Positions 49,030-62,182 of a stretch of DNA of 64,000 nt are shown here, in pieces. The stretch covers positions 19,016,329 to 19,080,328 of the forward strand of contig NC_054877.1 of assembly GCF_018320785.1 (NCBI RefSeq), read 5' to 3'. The position numbers were made by a program, and so were the translations under genes. The notes beneath the pieces are model-generated. The model was not told the origin of the DNA, did not search any database, and saw only the letters and a program-made list of their open reading frames with translations. Position 1 is the first letter of the stretch. Each line of letters begins with the position of its first letter. This DNA comes from Cheilinus undulatus (taxonomy: Eukaryota > Chordata > Actinopteri > Labriformes > Labridae).

Positions 49030-49510
49030 CGTTGGTAGTACTTTATTTAGGGTGGGCCCAAGTTACCTACTTATGTTATTGTAATAAGTGTAATAACATT
49101 GTAGTTTCTTTAGAGTAAGGTGGTTATTACCTTGTATTACAGTCTGTTAATGAAGCATTTACCTGGTAATAATGTATTCATCATCAAGTGATTCCCTGTT
49201 ATATTGTGCAATTCTCTGGTAATTAGGTGGTATTTTACCCTAACCCCCCAACCCTTACCCTAAAAAGTACTTGAAAATGACTCTTCAATTCAGTTCAAAA
49301 TAAAGAAATTACCAGGGAATTATCAAGCAACTCATATAAAAAATTATTATCTTATTTCTAAGCAAATACTTGGTAATACACCACCTTATTACCAGAGAAC
49401 TGCCACAATATTACTAGAAATTACTTGATGAGGAATGCATTACAACAGGGTAAATACTTTCTTCATGTTACATAGTTACTTGGTAGAATGCCAACTTATT
49501 ACTAAACTTA
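49030..49510. repeat. array of short inverted 'ttacctggtaat' motifs
   Basis: The segment repeats variants of ttaccttg, acctggtaat, taccagggaatt, cttggtaata and taccagag in both orientations, about a dozen times in 480 bases. It begins with 'ggtagtactttatttaggg', typical of a foldback-like or MITE-type fish repeat. There is no coding potential. Confidence 0.55.
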
Positions 49511-49759
49511 TCACAAAAAAGAAGGAAATTTGTGTTTGGTAGATTATTTATTTGTTGTAACAATGCTTCTTGGCAATAGATCTGATACTGCTGTTAAGCC
49601 TGTTTACTTCCCTTTTAAATGGTGCCACATGCGTAAGGAATACGCAGAGCTGAGTATGTGGGTTTATGTTGGTTGCACCCATGAAAAATTTGCTAAATCT
49701 TTCTCTGCCAATGCCAAACAGCTTATTTTGCTATTGCTACTGACTCTTGTTTTGAGCTG

Positions 49760-50190
49760 CTGGTATCCCCAGGTGCTGACAGTTATCAAGCTCAGTGCAA
49801 AGACATATTGAGATGAAATTCTGCAACCAGTGGCAATCCCATATGTCCACAGTCAGGGGCAGAACTCTGTCCTCCAAGATGACAATGCTTGCCCCCACAG
49901 AGCGGGGTTTATCAGAGACTACCTCCAGAATTTGGGAGTGGAGGGGACAGAATGGTTCCAGCAGTCCTGACCTCAACCCCTTTGAACACTTGTGGGATCA
50001 GCTTGGGTGTCCTGTTTATACCAGAGTGACCAACACAATCACGATGGCTGACCTTTGACAAATACTGGTTGAAGAATGGGATGCCATCCCACAGCAGTGT
50101 GTGACCAGGCTGGTGACCGACATGAGGAGGAGGTGCCAGGCTGTTGCGTCTGTGTATGGTTATTCCACATGTTACTGAGGCTCCTGTTTG
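49760..50190 (+). mobile_element. Tc1-like transposase 3' fragment
   Basis: The plus strand keeps the catalytic C-terminal part: a 'gatgacaatgcttgcccccac' stretch (DDNA-H type) and SSPDLNPFEHLWDQLG. The rest of the protein is missing. Frameshifts separate the fragment's blocks. Confidence 0.75.
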
Positions 50191-50499
50191 TTCAATATGT
50201 AATTGTTAAATTTCCAATATGTTGTGTTTCCTCAGACTTTAATTATCCAATCCACCAAACAAGATTTAAATGGCAGAATAAGCAGACTGGCAGAGAAGAT
50301 TTGACAAATTTTTCATGGGGACAACCCACATACTCAGCTCTGCTGCTCATCCCGCAAATGCTTGTTCCTTACAAATGTGGAACTATTCAAAAGGAAAATA
50401 AACAGGCTTTCCAAGGGTATAAGAACTATTGCCAAGAAGCATTGTTACAACAAAAAAAATCTAACAAACACAAATTCCTTTTTTTTTTGTTTGCTAGGT

Positions 50500-52600
50500 T
50501 TAGATAATTACCTCTTATCACTATAAAATGACTAGGTGTTTAAGGTCCACTAAAATAAAGTGCTATCAAAACTTCTCATGTTTATTTTTACAAGAAAAAA
50601 AAGATGAAGTGACACAGAGACAGATGACATAGATGGCATAGATGACCATAAGTGATGAACAAACAGCCTTGGTGTCAAAGAAAGGGATATAGATACAGAT
50701 CTGGTATCTTCAAGTTTACGCTGGTCCCTAAGTTTTTCATACTGTGCTTCATAAATCTTTCACTTATCACATCCAGCTGATAAACTTTACTAAAGACTGC
50801 CCAGAAAAAAACATTCATTTGAGCTTCCATGTTAGATTTGATCTTATCTTTTTTTATCTTAAATGTCAATATTTATACATTGATTTTGGCTGATACTGAT
50901 ACCAATATATAGATAAAGTTAAAACCTAAAACTTCAGTAATTTTATCACACTTTCAGACTTAAGAAATGAGACCAGCTGATGTACAGCCATGTGTGTAAG
51001 TTTTAGGCATGTAGGGCGTTTAGATTTCATCACTGATGTGCCACAACCATGGGGCTGGGGGGAGGGTCATAGTGAAGCTCGTCACATGTCAACACACGAC
51101 AGCCAAGTTCAAAGTCAATGGCATCTCTTTTGTCCGGCCCTTTCATCCCTGGTAATATGATTGGAATTTGCTGGTGATTTCTGGGCCCTTTGGATTTCCA
51201 CAACATGACCAGAGAATACCTCCCCAGACTGTACCCGTGCTAACTCACCCCTATACTCCACCCTTAATGATTATTTTCCCATGCTCCTGGTAATATGCAA
51301 AGATATCCAGAGCATCACTAGGGTTGTGTCAATCCTCTTTCCCCATCTGATGGTATCTTTAAGTGGGCTTACTTGCCACATCTATGTCTTGCTTCAGCTT
51401 CAGTTTTAGTCAAACATGCCCAAAAGCTCTGCACTTTTGCATACTCCAGGTCTGCTGGCCCTGCCTAAAATGCCACAAACTTATCTGTACCTCCTGTACC
51501 TTTACCTCTAATCATGCTAATAATATCATGCTTCTTACTTTTTCTGATGTATTTTTTGATGTCAGAATCTTAATTTGTACCTTCCTGCTGAAACAGGATA
51601 TGCACATTAAAGCTTTGACCCAAAATTACTCTAAATATGGATTCATTTGCAGATTTTTACTGCACAAAGAATTTGTTAGTTGATCAAATTAAACAAATAA
51701 ATTAAAATATGCATCATTTCCCTTAACTCAAAGCAACTTCCTTAAATTGCATCTTTTGTCTGGCCAGTTATCAAAAACTAAACAACCCTTCATTACTGCC
51801 ATGGAGTAAAGCACAACTTGAAGGCCTGTATAGAATAATCAAAACAAACAGTAGTTTATATATATTTTATGAAATTATTCTAACTCCTATAATGGATCAG
51901 TGCAGCTCTAAAATCAAGAAATCAAACCGTAAGCTTTCATACCCCTATGTACCATTTTATTGAGTGTAAAGCCATCTGACCACAAAGATATGGATGACAA
52001 CACTGCCACCTAAAGGTAGCTACAACTACATGCTACCATGATGCTCCACATGCACAGGCGAGTTACACCTACAGAACCTGAGTGTTTATATGGATTAAGT
52101 AAAGGCATGTGTTTGCCATGTATCATCTCCATAGTATGATCCTTAATATTTGCCATGCTTGGATGATTGTTACACTGTGGCACTGACATTATTATTCATT
52201 ACAGAATCTGTCCAGAAATGGTGGGGTGCATATTTTCATGCATGTATTAAAATGCAAACTACCATGAACCTTTCCATAATATTCTACTTGCATTTGCACA
52301 GCATGTGTTGCTAAATGCAAACACCAGATGGCGCTCTGCCTATTCTGCAAAAGTCTAGTGCAATATTCTGTATTTTTTCAAATAATCTACCTAATTGGAA
52401 CATATGTGCATGTCTATGTTGCATTTCTACTCAAGATATTTTCTGACATCAATAAATGAATGCTTCTAGTTACTCTCTGGTAAAAGATGTAGAACTGCAA
52501 ATATGAGAACAGGGTGCCACACAAAACTGAGGGGGGAGCAGCTCCTACAGAGTTGGCAGAGAATTACTGCTGTTGAACCTCCTGAGAGCTGAGCTTTTAA
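50500..52600. other. gene-free stretch
   Basis: AT-rich. A short hAT-like motif ('ctgataccaatatatag') is at about 50895-50915. No supported exon or RNA gene. Confidence 0.4.
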
Positions 52601-52630
52601 ACTTTATCATAAAGTCTAAACATTCCAATA

Positions 52631-53440
52631 CCCCCCCCCCCCCCCCCCCCAGTTCCATATAATTCCTAAAAATTGTCAAGCAAATTTCCCCTTCTAATTT
52701 GGTTTTATCATACTCCCCAACGATTTCTGAATACATTCCTCAAAAATACATTAAAAATTGACCCCCATCCCCTGAAAAAGGCCCACATTAAATCACCAAA
52801 CACTAGCATATGCATGTCCCATATTCCTGTAAAATACATACAATTTTCAAAGCACAGTCCCCCCAAAAAACCCAAATTCCCAAAAATTACAAATGTATTC
52901 CCCATAATTTCCATGAAAATGACCCCCCCCCCCAAAAAAGGCCCACCTAAAAACACCAAACAACAACAACTTCCACACACACGCACACACATACAAAAAT
53001 CAATTTCCACTCAAATTCCCAAACATTAACAACTGATGCAATTCCCAAATTTCCATGAAAATGGCTGAAAATGGCAAGGCAAATTCTCCCAAAAATCTAA
53101 ACAAATACCCTGAATTATCCACCAACTAAAGATATTCATCCACCTGAGTTCCATGAAAATACCCTGGAAATTTCCAAGCAAATTCTAACAAGAAAATGAA
53201 AATCAAATTCCGAAGGATAACAAATGTATTTCCTTAATATCAGGCATGAAAATGCCAGAAAATTTCCTAGCAAATTCTCCCAAACATCCAAATAAATACC
53301 CTGAAATTGTTAAGCAAATTCTCCATAACATACAAATTCTGTGAAAACACACACACACACAAAAGATAGCTGATGAAAATACCTAAAATTTCTCGACAAA
53401 TTGTCCCAACATTTCAAGCAAATTACTTGAACTTCCATGG
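52631..53440. repeat. degenerate minisatellite with C homopolymers
   Basis: A run of 20 C (52631-52650) opens a region in which units such as 'tttccatgaaaatgac', 'aattctcccaaaaat', 'caaatacc' and 'ctgaa' recur at irregular spacing of roughly 50-90 bases. An 11-C run is at 52923-52933. The open frames through it, Pro/Lys-rich and Gly/Phe-rich, are products of composition. Confidence 0.7.
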
Positions 53441-53449
53441 ACATTGTGG

Positions 53450-54366
53450 ATAATTGTTTCAAAACTCCTAAGAGTAGAAATGATTTCTGTTGTAGGAAGC
53501 TAAAATATAATGCCCTCATATGTCCATGCAGGGTCTTAGGAGAGTTCATGATACTGCTTGTTGTGCATTTAGGGATGGGGCATTTATCTGTTCTGTGACA
53601 TTATCAGAAAAGAGAGAAAAAGGATTTCTGACTGTCCAGTTGAATTACTTCTGACTGTGCTGAATGGGGGTTTTACCCTGAGCAGTCACACATCTTTATC
53701 CCCCTCCAGAGATGTGATCATGTGACCTTTCTCCACAACACTTCATTTAACACCTTCCCCAGTGTTCATGTTACGCAACACACAACCCACAAATAGCCAT
53801 GCATGATTGATACACACACGCAAGCAGGGAACACAACAAATGATACTCTTTACTGTTGTGATTCGAAGAACAGACACCCTGATGTTTCCGCTCTGAGGAC
53901 ACAAAGCCAAGTGGAAGAAGGGGTCAGAGTACACAAGGTCACTCTGAGGAGGAGGCAATGGAGCCAGGATGAATGAAGTATTTTCAATGTGTGATTAAGG
54001 GGACTGAAAGCATTGTGAAGCTCTGGGGAAGATTGAATTAACTGTAGATTCAATCACTGGAGCTCAACGTGCTGATGGGTGCAGGAGAGGCAGTGTGTTA
54101 CCTACTTAACACCAACACAGATCACGCACAGCCTCTGTGAGCTTTTTAAAGGGGGTTCACATTAAAGTTCATCTAATTAATCTATGTTTCCCTCAGGTGA
54201 GTTAATCAGGTCGCTCTTTGTACTGTAAATGTCAGGATCTCTTTAACTGAATGTAATCAGCATAGTAACTCTGGTAACCAAGTTACAGTCTTTATTTTTT
54301 CAAACTTTAACCTCACATTCTCAACATAACAGAGAGTTACTATGCAAACATTTAACATTTGGATGT
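53450..54366. other. gene-free stretch
   Basis: No supported exon. Short open frames on both strands lack recognisable domains. Confidence 0.35.
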
Positions 54367-55190
54367 TGTGCCTTTTTATTGATTTTATAAATCAGTCATG
54401 GCCAATACAATTTTACTTTTTTGACAAAAAATTGTACAAAAAAGCTGTTCAATGTCAAAGAGACTACAGATTTCTACAAGGTTATGTCAAAGAAAATTGT
54501 TTAAGGTAAAATAAGTGACTGCATAAATTTTCACCCCTTTAAAGTGACTGACCTAATTCAACAGAGGTTCAGTCAATTGGTGCTAGTAGCATCACAGTTA
54601 GTGAAATGGGGATCACCTGAGACAGTAAATGTGTCTCAAGTGACTGCAGTATAAAGTCTCTTTGTCTGGCAGGTCCAGTCACTGGTTAATCATTATTCCT
54701 GGCTACCATAGCACCATGAAGACAAAAGAACACTCTAAGCAACTCAGAGGAAAGGTTATTGAAAAGTATAAGTCAGGAGATGGAGACAAAAAAAAATCCA
54801 AGGCACTGAACATCCCCCAGAGTTCAGTTAAATCCAGCATCAGGAAATGGAAGGAATATGGAACATGTGTAAATCTGCCTAGATCAGGCCGTCCTAATGA
54901 ACAGAGTGATTGAGCAAGAAGGAGACTAGTGAGAAGTGTTGCCTGTGTTCTTCATTAGTCCAAGCTGTATGGGAGAGTGGCAAAGAGAAAGCCCCTGTTG
55001 AAGAAAACTCATATTAAATCTCTACTAGAGTTCCTACATTACTTTGTGGGAACCTGCTTTCACTATGACATTAAAGAGTTTTTGTTATATATATTTTTTT
55101 GTCAAAAAGCCAAATTTTGCTGGCAAATGATTTATAAAATCTACAAAAGGGAAAAACATTAAAGGGGGTGAATACATTTTATAGGCACTG
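54367..55190 (+). mobile_element. short Tc1-like derivative, about 0.82 kb
   Basis: It belongs to the family of the 34.7-36.1 kb element: a shared transposase start MKTKEHSKQLRGKVIEKYK (54716 onward), PQSSVKSSIRKWKEYGTC, and the right end 'aatacattttataggcactg'. The part after about 55020 jumps to the right-end region, so most of the catalytic domain has been deleted. The left terminal repeat is decayed. Confidence 0.78.
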
Positions 55191-55199
55191 TATCTATTA

Positions 55200-56100
55200 T
55201 TTTATTTCTACTCCCCATGATGGGCGTGACCACCGGTGCCTTCTGTCCAACCAGCGTTTTCCATCGTACCAAGATGCCAATATTAATGAATGTCATCCGT
55301 TACGCCTCAAAAGGTATGATGCGATTTTTTTTACTTGCCCTCTATCACTGATGGTTGGGAGGCATTATGAAAAAAAACGGTCATGAATAGCATACACATG
55401 TATACTTAGCTAACTTCATTAGCTTTGTATCAATATTTACACAATAAAAGATGACTGTGTTTTGTTGAAGGAGGGGAGACATTATCTTTTGAACTTTAAA
55501 GCAGACTCTTTAAAGTTCTAGAAAGAATCACATCCCTGAATCATTCACACAGTGAACAGCACTTTTAATATGTCACAGCTGTGACATATTAAATAAAACT
55601 CTCTGGGTTTTATTAGTACAACTACACAGACGGCAACAGGTACCAGAAGTCAGACATTTCAGAAATATAACTCACAGCTTATGATATATGCTTGATCTGA
55701 TCAAGATTATCAGTATTTGCTAAATTGGAGGTGAATTCCTATCAAAACAATTGCTGTAGCTACTGGGAGAAACGTGTCTTTCGGAACACTATATCACTGC
55801 AAGTTCCAGCCATAACCATATCTACAGTGGAGCCCCCAGGAATAAGGATAGTTTGTAGATACTGCCACCAGGGGCTTTCAATCAAAACATTAAAAAAAAA
55901 TATGATGGGTAGAAATCAGTACTGCTCAGCTACTTTGCTAACTTCCTGTTTTGGATGAGAACTTTGGTCAACAAAAACAAGAATCCATGTGATGTATTTA
56001 CAAGACAGAAAACAACTTTTAGTTTCATTGATGATTTTCGCATATTGAAGGAGAAAAGCTGTTAAAAGTAGCCTTCCTGGTGCACACTAGAAGGCAAAGC
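55200..56100. other. gene-free stretch
   Basis: No exon, RNA gene or clear repeat recognised. Confidence 0.35.
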
Positions 56101-56107
56101 ATGCAGG

Positions 56108-56916
56108 TAAGGATTCACAATATTATTAGTATGATATCGGTATCGGCAGATTTAAAAATAAATTATTGCACCGCTGGTTTTGAAAATTTCTGCCAATTTC
56201 TACAACTGACATTTTGACTATAAAGATCTGCCTATAGCAGTTGTAAATATTGGCCGTGTGATCAAATAAGTTAGTGGAGTTTAAGGCTGGACCAGCAGAG
56301 CTACTTCAGCTTAATTCTTTTTCTTTATTTCTCATTATTCCTTAGTCTTTAAAAGTACAGTGTGTAAAAATGGGACTATCAACATCTAACAGTCAATTCT
56401 GGAGTGTGATGCTCATTTCTCTGGTGATAACTGTGGGAACCAGTGAAGTTTAAAAATCAATACATGGTTAACTGTTATTTAGTTCCTTCTATGGTGCCAT
56501 AGAAACGGGCAAAATGCAAAAATCCAAGATGGCAGCGTCCTAGGAGGGGACCCTCCCTATGTATGAATAAAAGGCTTATTCTGAGTTAATTTAAAACATA
56601 AATTTAAAAAATGTTTAATCAGATGTCAACACTAATTTAGATCAATCTACTTATAAATGTTATGTTTCATTTTAACCAAGCTTGTTTTGCTAAATGCTAA
56701 TAGGCTAAATATTACACACTGCACCTTTAAAGATTGTTTTAAGGACTGAAATCCGATAATTTTATCATTTTAAACACACCTTTAATTGTGCATTTACAGG
56801 ACTGAAATAACAGGTCTGAAGTCATTTAAATAGGCTGTTCATCGATCTGGGCTAAATTAAATCTGTAAATATCAGCATATCAGACATCAGCAAAAATCCA
56901 ATATCATGCATCCCTA
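56108..56916. mobile_element. hAT-like non-autonomous element, second copy
   Basis: The left part 'atgatatcggtatcggcaga' and right end 'ccaatatcatgcatcccta' match the 16.6-17.9 kb element. The interiors share 'taaggctggaccagcagagc'-like sequence. It is shorter by about 550 bases and has no transposase. Confidence 0.65.
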
Positions 56917-56919
56917 CAA

Positions 56920-58470
56920 TGTGGGAATGCTCACAACGCAAACCAGGAAGGGCCTTTTTAACATCTTTTCTCCCTCATTACAAGGAATTCACCAATTAAA
57001 CAAAAACATGAGTTTATTTTTTAGTAAGTACATATATGTTTTTAATAATGAAAAAAGCCCTTAATTAATAACAGGAAGTAAGGCATCGAGGTGGGCATGC
57101 TCAGCAGCAAGCCTGGTCTCCACTCAACCTGGAAATACCTGGTGTGGATGCAACGTTATGGGAGGGCCGGTTCGTGGTTATAAAGGTGAGCTTAGACAAC
57201 TCAACACAGAATAAAAGCACAAAACATGAATAAGACAGAGCAACAAAAAAGCAGCTTCCTGGAACATTTCGTAGGAGTCTTTCATGTAACATCCTACAAT
57301 AAACAAGTCATTTCTGTCATAGTGGCTCCATCATGACAGCCACCATAACAGCACACTTCTCATCCCATCTATAAAGATCAAGAGCTTTGATGACTTCAGA
57401 AGACTGTTGGAAATATTCGAGGTAATACAGAACTGCAGAACTTTTGGATATGTTTTGGCCAAAAATTGAGGCTGAAGTAAACCCGCCTGAGGACACCCTT
57501 GGGCGGAAAGGATTGAAACAACCCAGGCTATGCTCTGGATGTCCTTGCGTACTACCAGGGGTATGATAAAATAATCTGTAGAAATAATAACAGTCCACAC
57601 CTTTTGGGTACAGTAGGGGGTGGATGTGGGTAGTAAGCAACCCCTGGGGTACTGTCAGGGCAGGTCGTTAGGCTGCCATGAGCCCCTGGTCATGCTGTGG
57701 ATGTTCCAAGGCCCTGAAAACCACTGGTGGTCTCTGGGTCCATCACCAGGGGTGCAACCTTGAATGCATCAATGCAAACAATTCATAAAGACGCTATGGA
57801 AGACAAGGCTGAGAATATACAAAGAACAGCCTTTTCTGTGTCTTTGTTTTGCTTATATGCATCTCTACACTCCCTAATAGCTTCTTTTCAAGTTACCTCT
57901 CACTGTGCAATTCCTGTATGCCTGCATTGTAAAACATCTCTTCTAACATACAGCTTTTCTTTTTATTTTATGTATGTTTGCTATTGTGAAGGTCTAAATG
58001 CTTTAAGGCGAATGTGCTGTTATTTCACTGAACATACACATTTTATTGTAAATGATGTTGAAGACTTTCTGTTCCACTGTATAGAAACTTAGTGAAGCTC
58101 TCATACTGCTTCAGGGTCACTGAAGATGGCTTTCAGTCTGCGCGTAATCCCCTCGATTCATATCTTTGTGCCTCCTTTTAATTACGTGGGCAACCTCAAA
58201 AAGCAGTACTCTTTTAAAAATGTGCTCCAGAGACTATTGATTGTAATCAGGTGGAAGATGACCTTATGTCTCTCTGCTCTGCTGTCAATAGCTTTGAAAT
58301 TAAGGTTAAGAGGCATGCTCTTTATCAGAGCATGGCAGCTATCATTTCTGCAATTATGTCTCATTCTAAAAGATGATCAAATTACACCGGGTAATTGTAA
58401 GACATTGGCAGAGCCACTCTTCTTCCTTTTGCAACATCCTACCTGTGTGAGATAGGGTTTTCTTTTCATG
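56920..58470. other. unassigned stretch with weak open frames
   Basis: Open frames near 57317-57640 (minus) and 57727-58455 (plus) show no domain I recognise. A 'gtttgggaaccactga' phrase at 58537-58552 is common at repeat ends. Possibly a decayed mobile element. Confidence 0.3.
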
Positions 58471-59090
58471 CTTGTGTGTTTATGTGTGGGACTTAAAAAT
58501 ATTTTTATCTGCCAAAGGGGACATGGCAGAAAAAGTTTGGGAACCACTGATACAAGTTATCAAAAACAAGTTATATTCACTGCGAAACAAAGATCAGGGA
58601 AGGTCAGACCATCCTGGCTGCCTTGATGCCTGTGATGCAGACAGTTTGTCTTCATTCTCCTCTTTTATTCCATGTCAGTGAAAAGTCCTACTGCGTTGAT
58701 CCTGGATAGTTTAAATTCTTGAAGTCATATAAGCCCATGCAGGCTGGGCAGATGATTGAATGTATGACACAATAATACAACTAAAACCATTTAAAACTGC
58801 TTTGTTATAAATAATAACATTAAAAGGAAGTGTCCCTGTAGGTTCAGACAGGGTGCCAGCATTCATAACACCCAAAGAAAAAGAGACAGTCTTACTGGTT
58901 GTGGCATTGCTTCTGATGTTCTCCTTTCCTCTTTCTGTCAACTACATTGTTTACTATCTTATAAGGGCTATAAAAATATTTGTCATACTGTAAATCTTGT
59001 CTCCCTGGATTAGCTGACTATAAACTGCCAATTGATAAAGCATTTGCTGTAAAAACAAACTGAAATGTCTTTGGTGGAAAATGCCAATAC

Positions 59091-59290
59091 TAGGGCTGTC
59101 AAATGATCAAAATGTTCAAACATTGTTAACCTCAGATTTTCCGTTACTCTGTTTAATCTTGTCATGTTTTTTTTTTTTTGTTTACTATTTTAAAATTTTC
59201 AATTCCAATAGTGGCATGTAAAACAACTTTTGTTGGCATTTTTGGAGTGAAAATCACAAATGCAAAAACTATTTAAAGATGATAAAGAAA
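59091..59290. mobile_element. MITE-like fragment
   Basis: It begins 'tagggctgtcaaatgatca', typical of teleost hAT MITEs, followed by T-rich sequence. It resembles 19101-19260. Confidence 0.5.
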
Positions 59291-59710
59291 AACATGGTGC
59301 ATAAAAGATCAATAATAATAATAATAACTAAAACATTGAAATAAATCCCTTGCTCCTCTGAAGGCTCTTATTATTTTGTGTTGCTCTCCTGATGTATGCT
59401 GTTTAACCTTGGTAATTTCTCCATGAGAAATCGAGAAAATCTTGTGTCATATGAAGCAGTTTGCTTTGTAAGCATTCTTGCTCTGATTTCCTAGCCATTT
59501 GACGTCTTTTTCCCAATCATTATGATACTTTTGCAGCCTTCTCTTCTTGGTTACCATGCAGTGGTCTCCCTGTCAGCCATGTTTTTTTTTTTTTAAAAGT
59601 TAGGTTTCTGGAGTATCTTAGCAACCATGGGACAACAACACAAAAACTGTTTTTCATTGGTCAGTGAGAACAGGATTAATGGAAACTTGATGCTTCTCAT
59701 TGGTAAATGA

Positions 59711-59806
59711 GACCAGTCCAGGGTGTACCCTGCCTTTCGCCCAGTTACAACTGGGGTAGGCTCCAGCTCCCCTGCAATGGGATAAGTGGTTTAGAAATGG
59801 ATGACG
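59711..59806 (+). mobile_element. LINE 3' tail
   Basis: It contains 'gggtgtaccctgcctttcgc', 'ggggtaggctccagct' and 'gggataagtggtttagaaat', then 'ggatgacg'. Same family as 23001-23138. Confidence 0.6.
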
Positions 59807-59892
59807 TTTAGCACCAGGTTTTGAAAAATGGGGTGAAGTTAAAGAGACATACTACTGCATGCATCTTGGTCTTTTGAAAGATTTACTTTCTT

Positions 59893-59990
59893 TACACTTC
59901 TATTTTAATAGGACAGTGGACAGAGTCAGATACCGGGTAGAGAGAGCACTGAAAATGACAAGCAGGAAAGGAGCCACAAGCCAGATTCAT
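59893..59990 (-). mobile_element. SINE fragment
   Basis: The complement of 'gcaggaaaggagccacaagc' and 'ggacagtggacagagtcaga' corresponds to the body of the tRNA-derived SINE. Head and tail are lost. Confidence 0.5.
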
Positions 59991-60905
59991 TAGTCATTTT
60001 GCTTCTTTTAAGTCTTAGTTTCAGTTGAGTAGATTATCTGCTATCAAATAAGCTCTTGTCCAGATCTAGACCGCCTGACAGAGAAACAACATTTGTGTAC
60101 TGAATACGGTAATGACCCTGTTTGACTCCCCTGTCCTCAAACTCATTTCTGTGTCCTCACGGCTCTCTTACGATCACTTCCTCTGCTCTAAATTGGCTCA
60201 TAGTTCTGCTTACTACACATCCATTTGCAGAGTGATTCTCCGGCAAACTTCCAAGCAAAATCCTTCACTATTTTTAGAAACAACTCAGCGTATTCACATC
60301 TTATTTAAACTAATTTCCATTCATCAGTTTTTCATTTCAGAGTTTATCACCATAATTGTTTTTGTGGTTGACTGCAAAACTGTATCTATATTTTCATTTG
60401 CCATCAGTGAGCTATTTAAAGACAAATCAACTTCTTTTAATCTTCTTAAGCTTCGTTCAGACAGGAAGCACTTCCTTAAATAGAAGTTTGACTTGGAGGA
60501 AAAAGAGCTGCCACTTGGAGAGTGGCAACACAACCACAAATAGCAGTATGAAGAATGACTCATTTATGTATATTACTGATAGTTTAAAAAATAAATATGT
60601 TTGAAGGAGATGTGTGGACATAAATTTCACTAGTATGCATCTCAAAAGATACATTAGGCACTATTATTTTATGTCACTTCTTTACAAGTGGCTGCTTATA
60701 GTGCGAACACAAAGACCCCATTGTTGCTGGCTTCAAGGTTTTTGAAAATCCTGGTTACTATAAAGTTTTAAGCACTTTAATTTTAAGGGTTGGCAACCTT
60801 TTTTGCATCTGCTGCATTTTAAAGTTATTGTTTAAGGTCAATTTATATAAAAGTGGGAGTGTCACAGAAGTGCTCATGGGAAAAATAGTAGTAACATGGC
60901 CATAC

Positions 60906-61071
60906 CTCAAGGCACACCATTTCCTGCTCCTCCTGGACCGAGTCATTGTAGTTCACCCTGTACCGTCGACAGGCCCGAGCCAGACCCCGTACCCGCTGCC
61001 ACATCAGGGCCCTGGTGCGTCTGACCCCCAGCAGAGCAGACGTGGGCCTGGCCTCCCACTGCCTCAGTGCT
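60906..61071 (-). CDS. candidate internal exon of an unidentified gene
   Basis: On the minus strand an open, GC-rich segment encodes ALRQWEARPTSALLGVRRTR then MWQRVRGLARACRRYRVNYN and DSVQEEQEMVCLE, ending at a good donor (gag|GTATGG, GT at 60905-60904). Possible acceptors are ctag before 61071 or 61069. Base composition differs sharply from the surroundings. The translation is Arg-rich with an acidic end; I do not recognise the family. Human synteny would predict ATP6V1H next to RGS20, but the peptide does not look like that protein. It could also be a chance frame in a CpG patch. Confidence 0.35.
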
Positions 61072-61289
61072 CTAGCACATGGCATGCTCTGGCCACGAGC
61101 CCTCACCCGCCATGTGAGGTTCAAGTCTCATAAAGGAGGCATAAGAAAACCACGCTCCTTGCTCCTTATGTGTCCCCGGCGTCTCTTCCGAAACACATCC
61201 TTGCCAAGGAGAAGGAAAAAAAAGGAATCAGTGACCCTTACAAAGAGAAGAGTGTTTACAAAGGAGAGGGCAGAAGAGGATTAGGACAA

Positions 61290-62180
61290 TGTTCCCACTG
61301 GTTGAAATCCTGATTCCTCTTTGCTTTGCTGCGTCTCATCAGCTTAGGCCAGATTAAGCTGGGAGGTCTTAGTGTCTGAGTGAGATGGATGCAGAGGAAG
61401 ACTAGTGTCAGGCGTGGATTCATTTGTGATTATTGTGACTCCTTGATGAATTTCTGTGTAATACAACAGATTAAAACACATTAGCAAATGGACTTGTGAG
61501 AGGAAGCATATGGTAACAATGAGAATGCAGCACTATTAATAAAGATATGCTGGAGCTTCTTACATGTTGTAGTACCAGGATAAACCCTGATCAAAGCTTT
61601 ATAGCATGAACAATCAACCAACTTTAGCTCTCTGTCATCCTCATAACACCCTACTGATACAAAACACACAGCTACTAGATACAATAGTAGTGTACTGATT
61701 GATGTCATTTGATGTTTACATTCTGTGAGGAAGCTGAAAGGATAGTTTTCTACTTAATTTGGTGGCATTAATTTTCCCTTCACATCCCTTTTGATTTTTC
61801 AGTTTTTACGCACATACTTGTACAAACTTTTGCAGCAGAGAAAAAAAATCATCCTCTCATGTATCTATTTTATATTATACTGCATTACCTTCAAAGTTAA
61901 AACTCTGCATGTACAGAAACTAAAGCATCTCAAGCAAAATGCATTACCATTAACTTTTAAATGAACTTAGATTTGAACTCCAACCTTAATGCAAATTCAT
62001 TTCATACTGTCCTATGTTATCTTAAGTTTAACCACTCTCTTAATCAGGGCATATAACCTTATTGGTGCCGAAGATATATATGCCTTTTTTCCCCTGCAGA
62101 TTGCATGAATATGTCATAACTAGGACACTAGATTAGATGGCCTCAAACAAAACATGGGGTATTGTCACTATGTTTACATA
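61290..62180. other. gene-free stretch
   Basis: AT-rich with no supported exon. The minus-strand frame at 61481-61708 begins with a hydrophobic, signal-like run, but has no splice or family support. Confidence 0.3.
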
Positions 62181-62182
62181 CA

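Noticed and set aside
52673..53029. Pro/Lys-rich 118-residue frame and antisense Gly/Phe-rich frame
   Set aside because: Both are products of the minisatellite composition and homopolymer runs.
53348..53361. Short (AC)n microsatellite
   Set aside because: About seven units only; ordinary.
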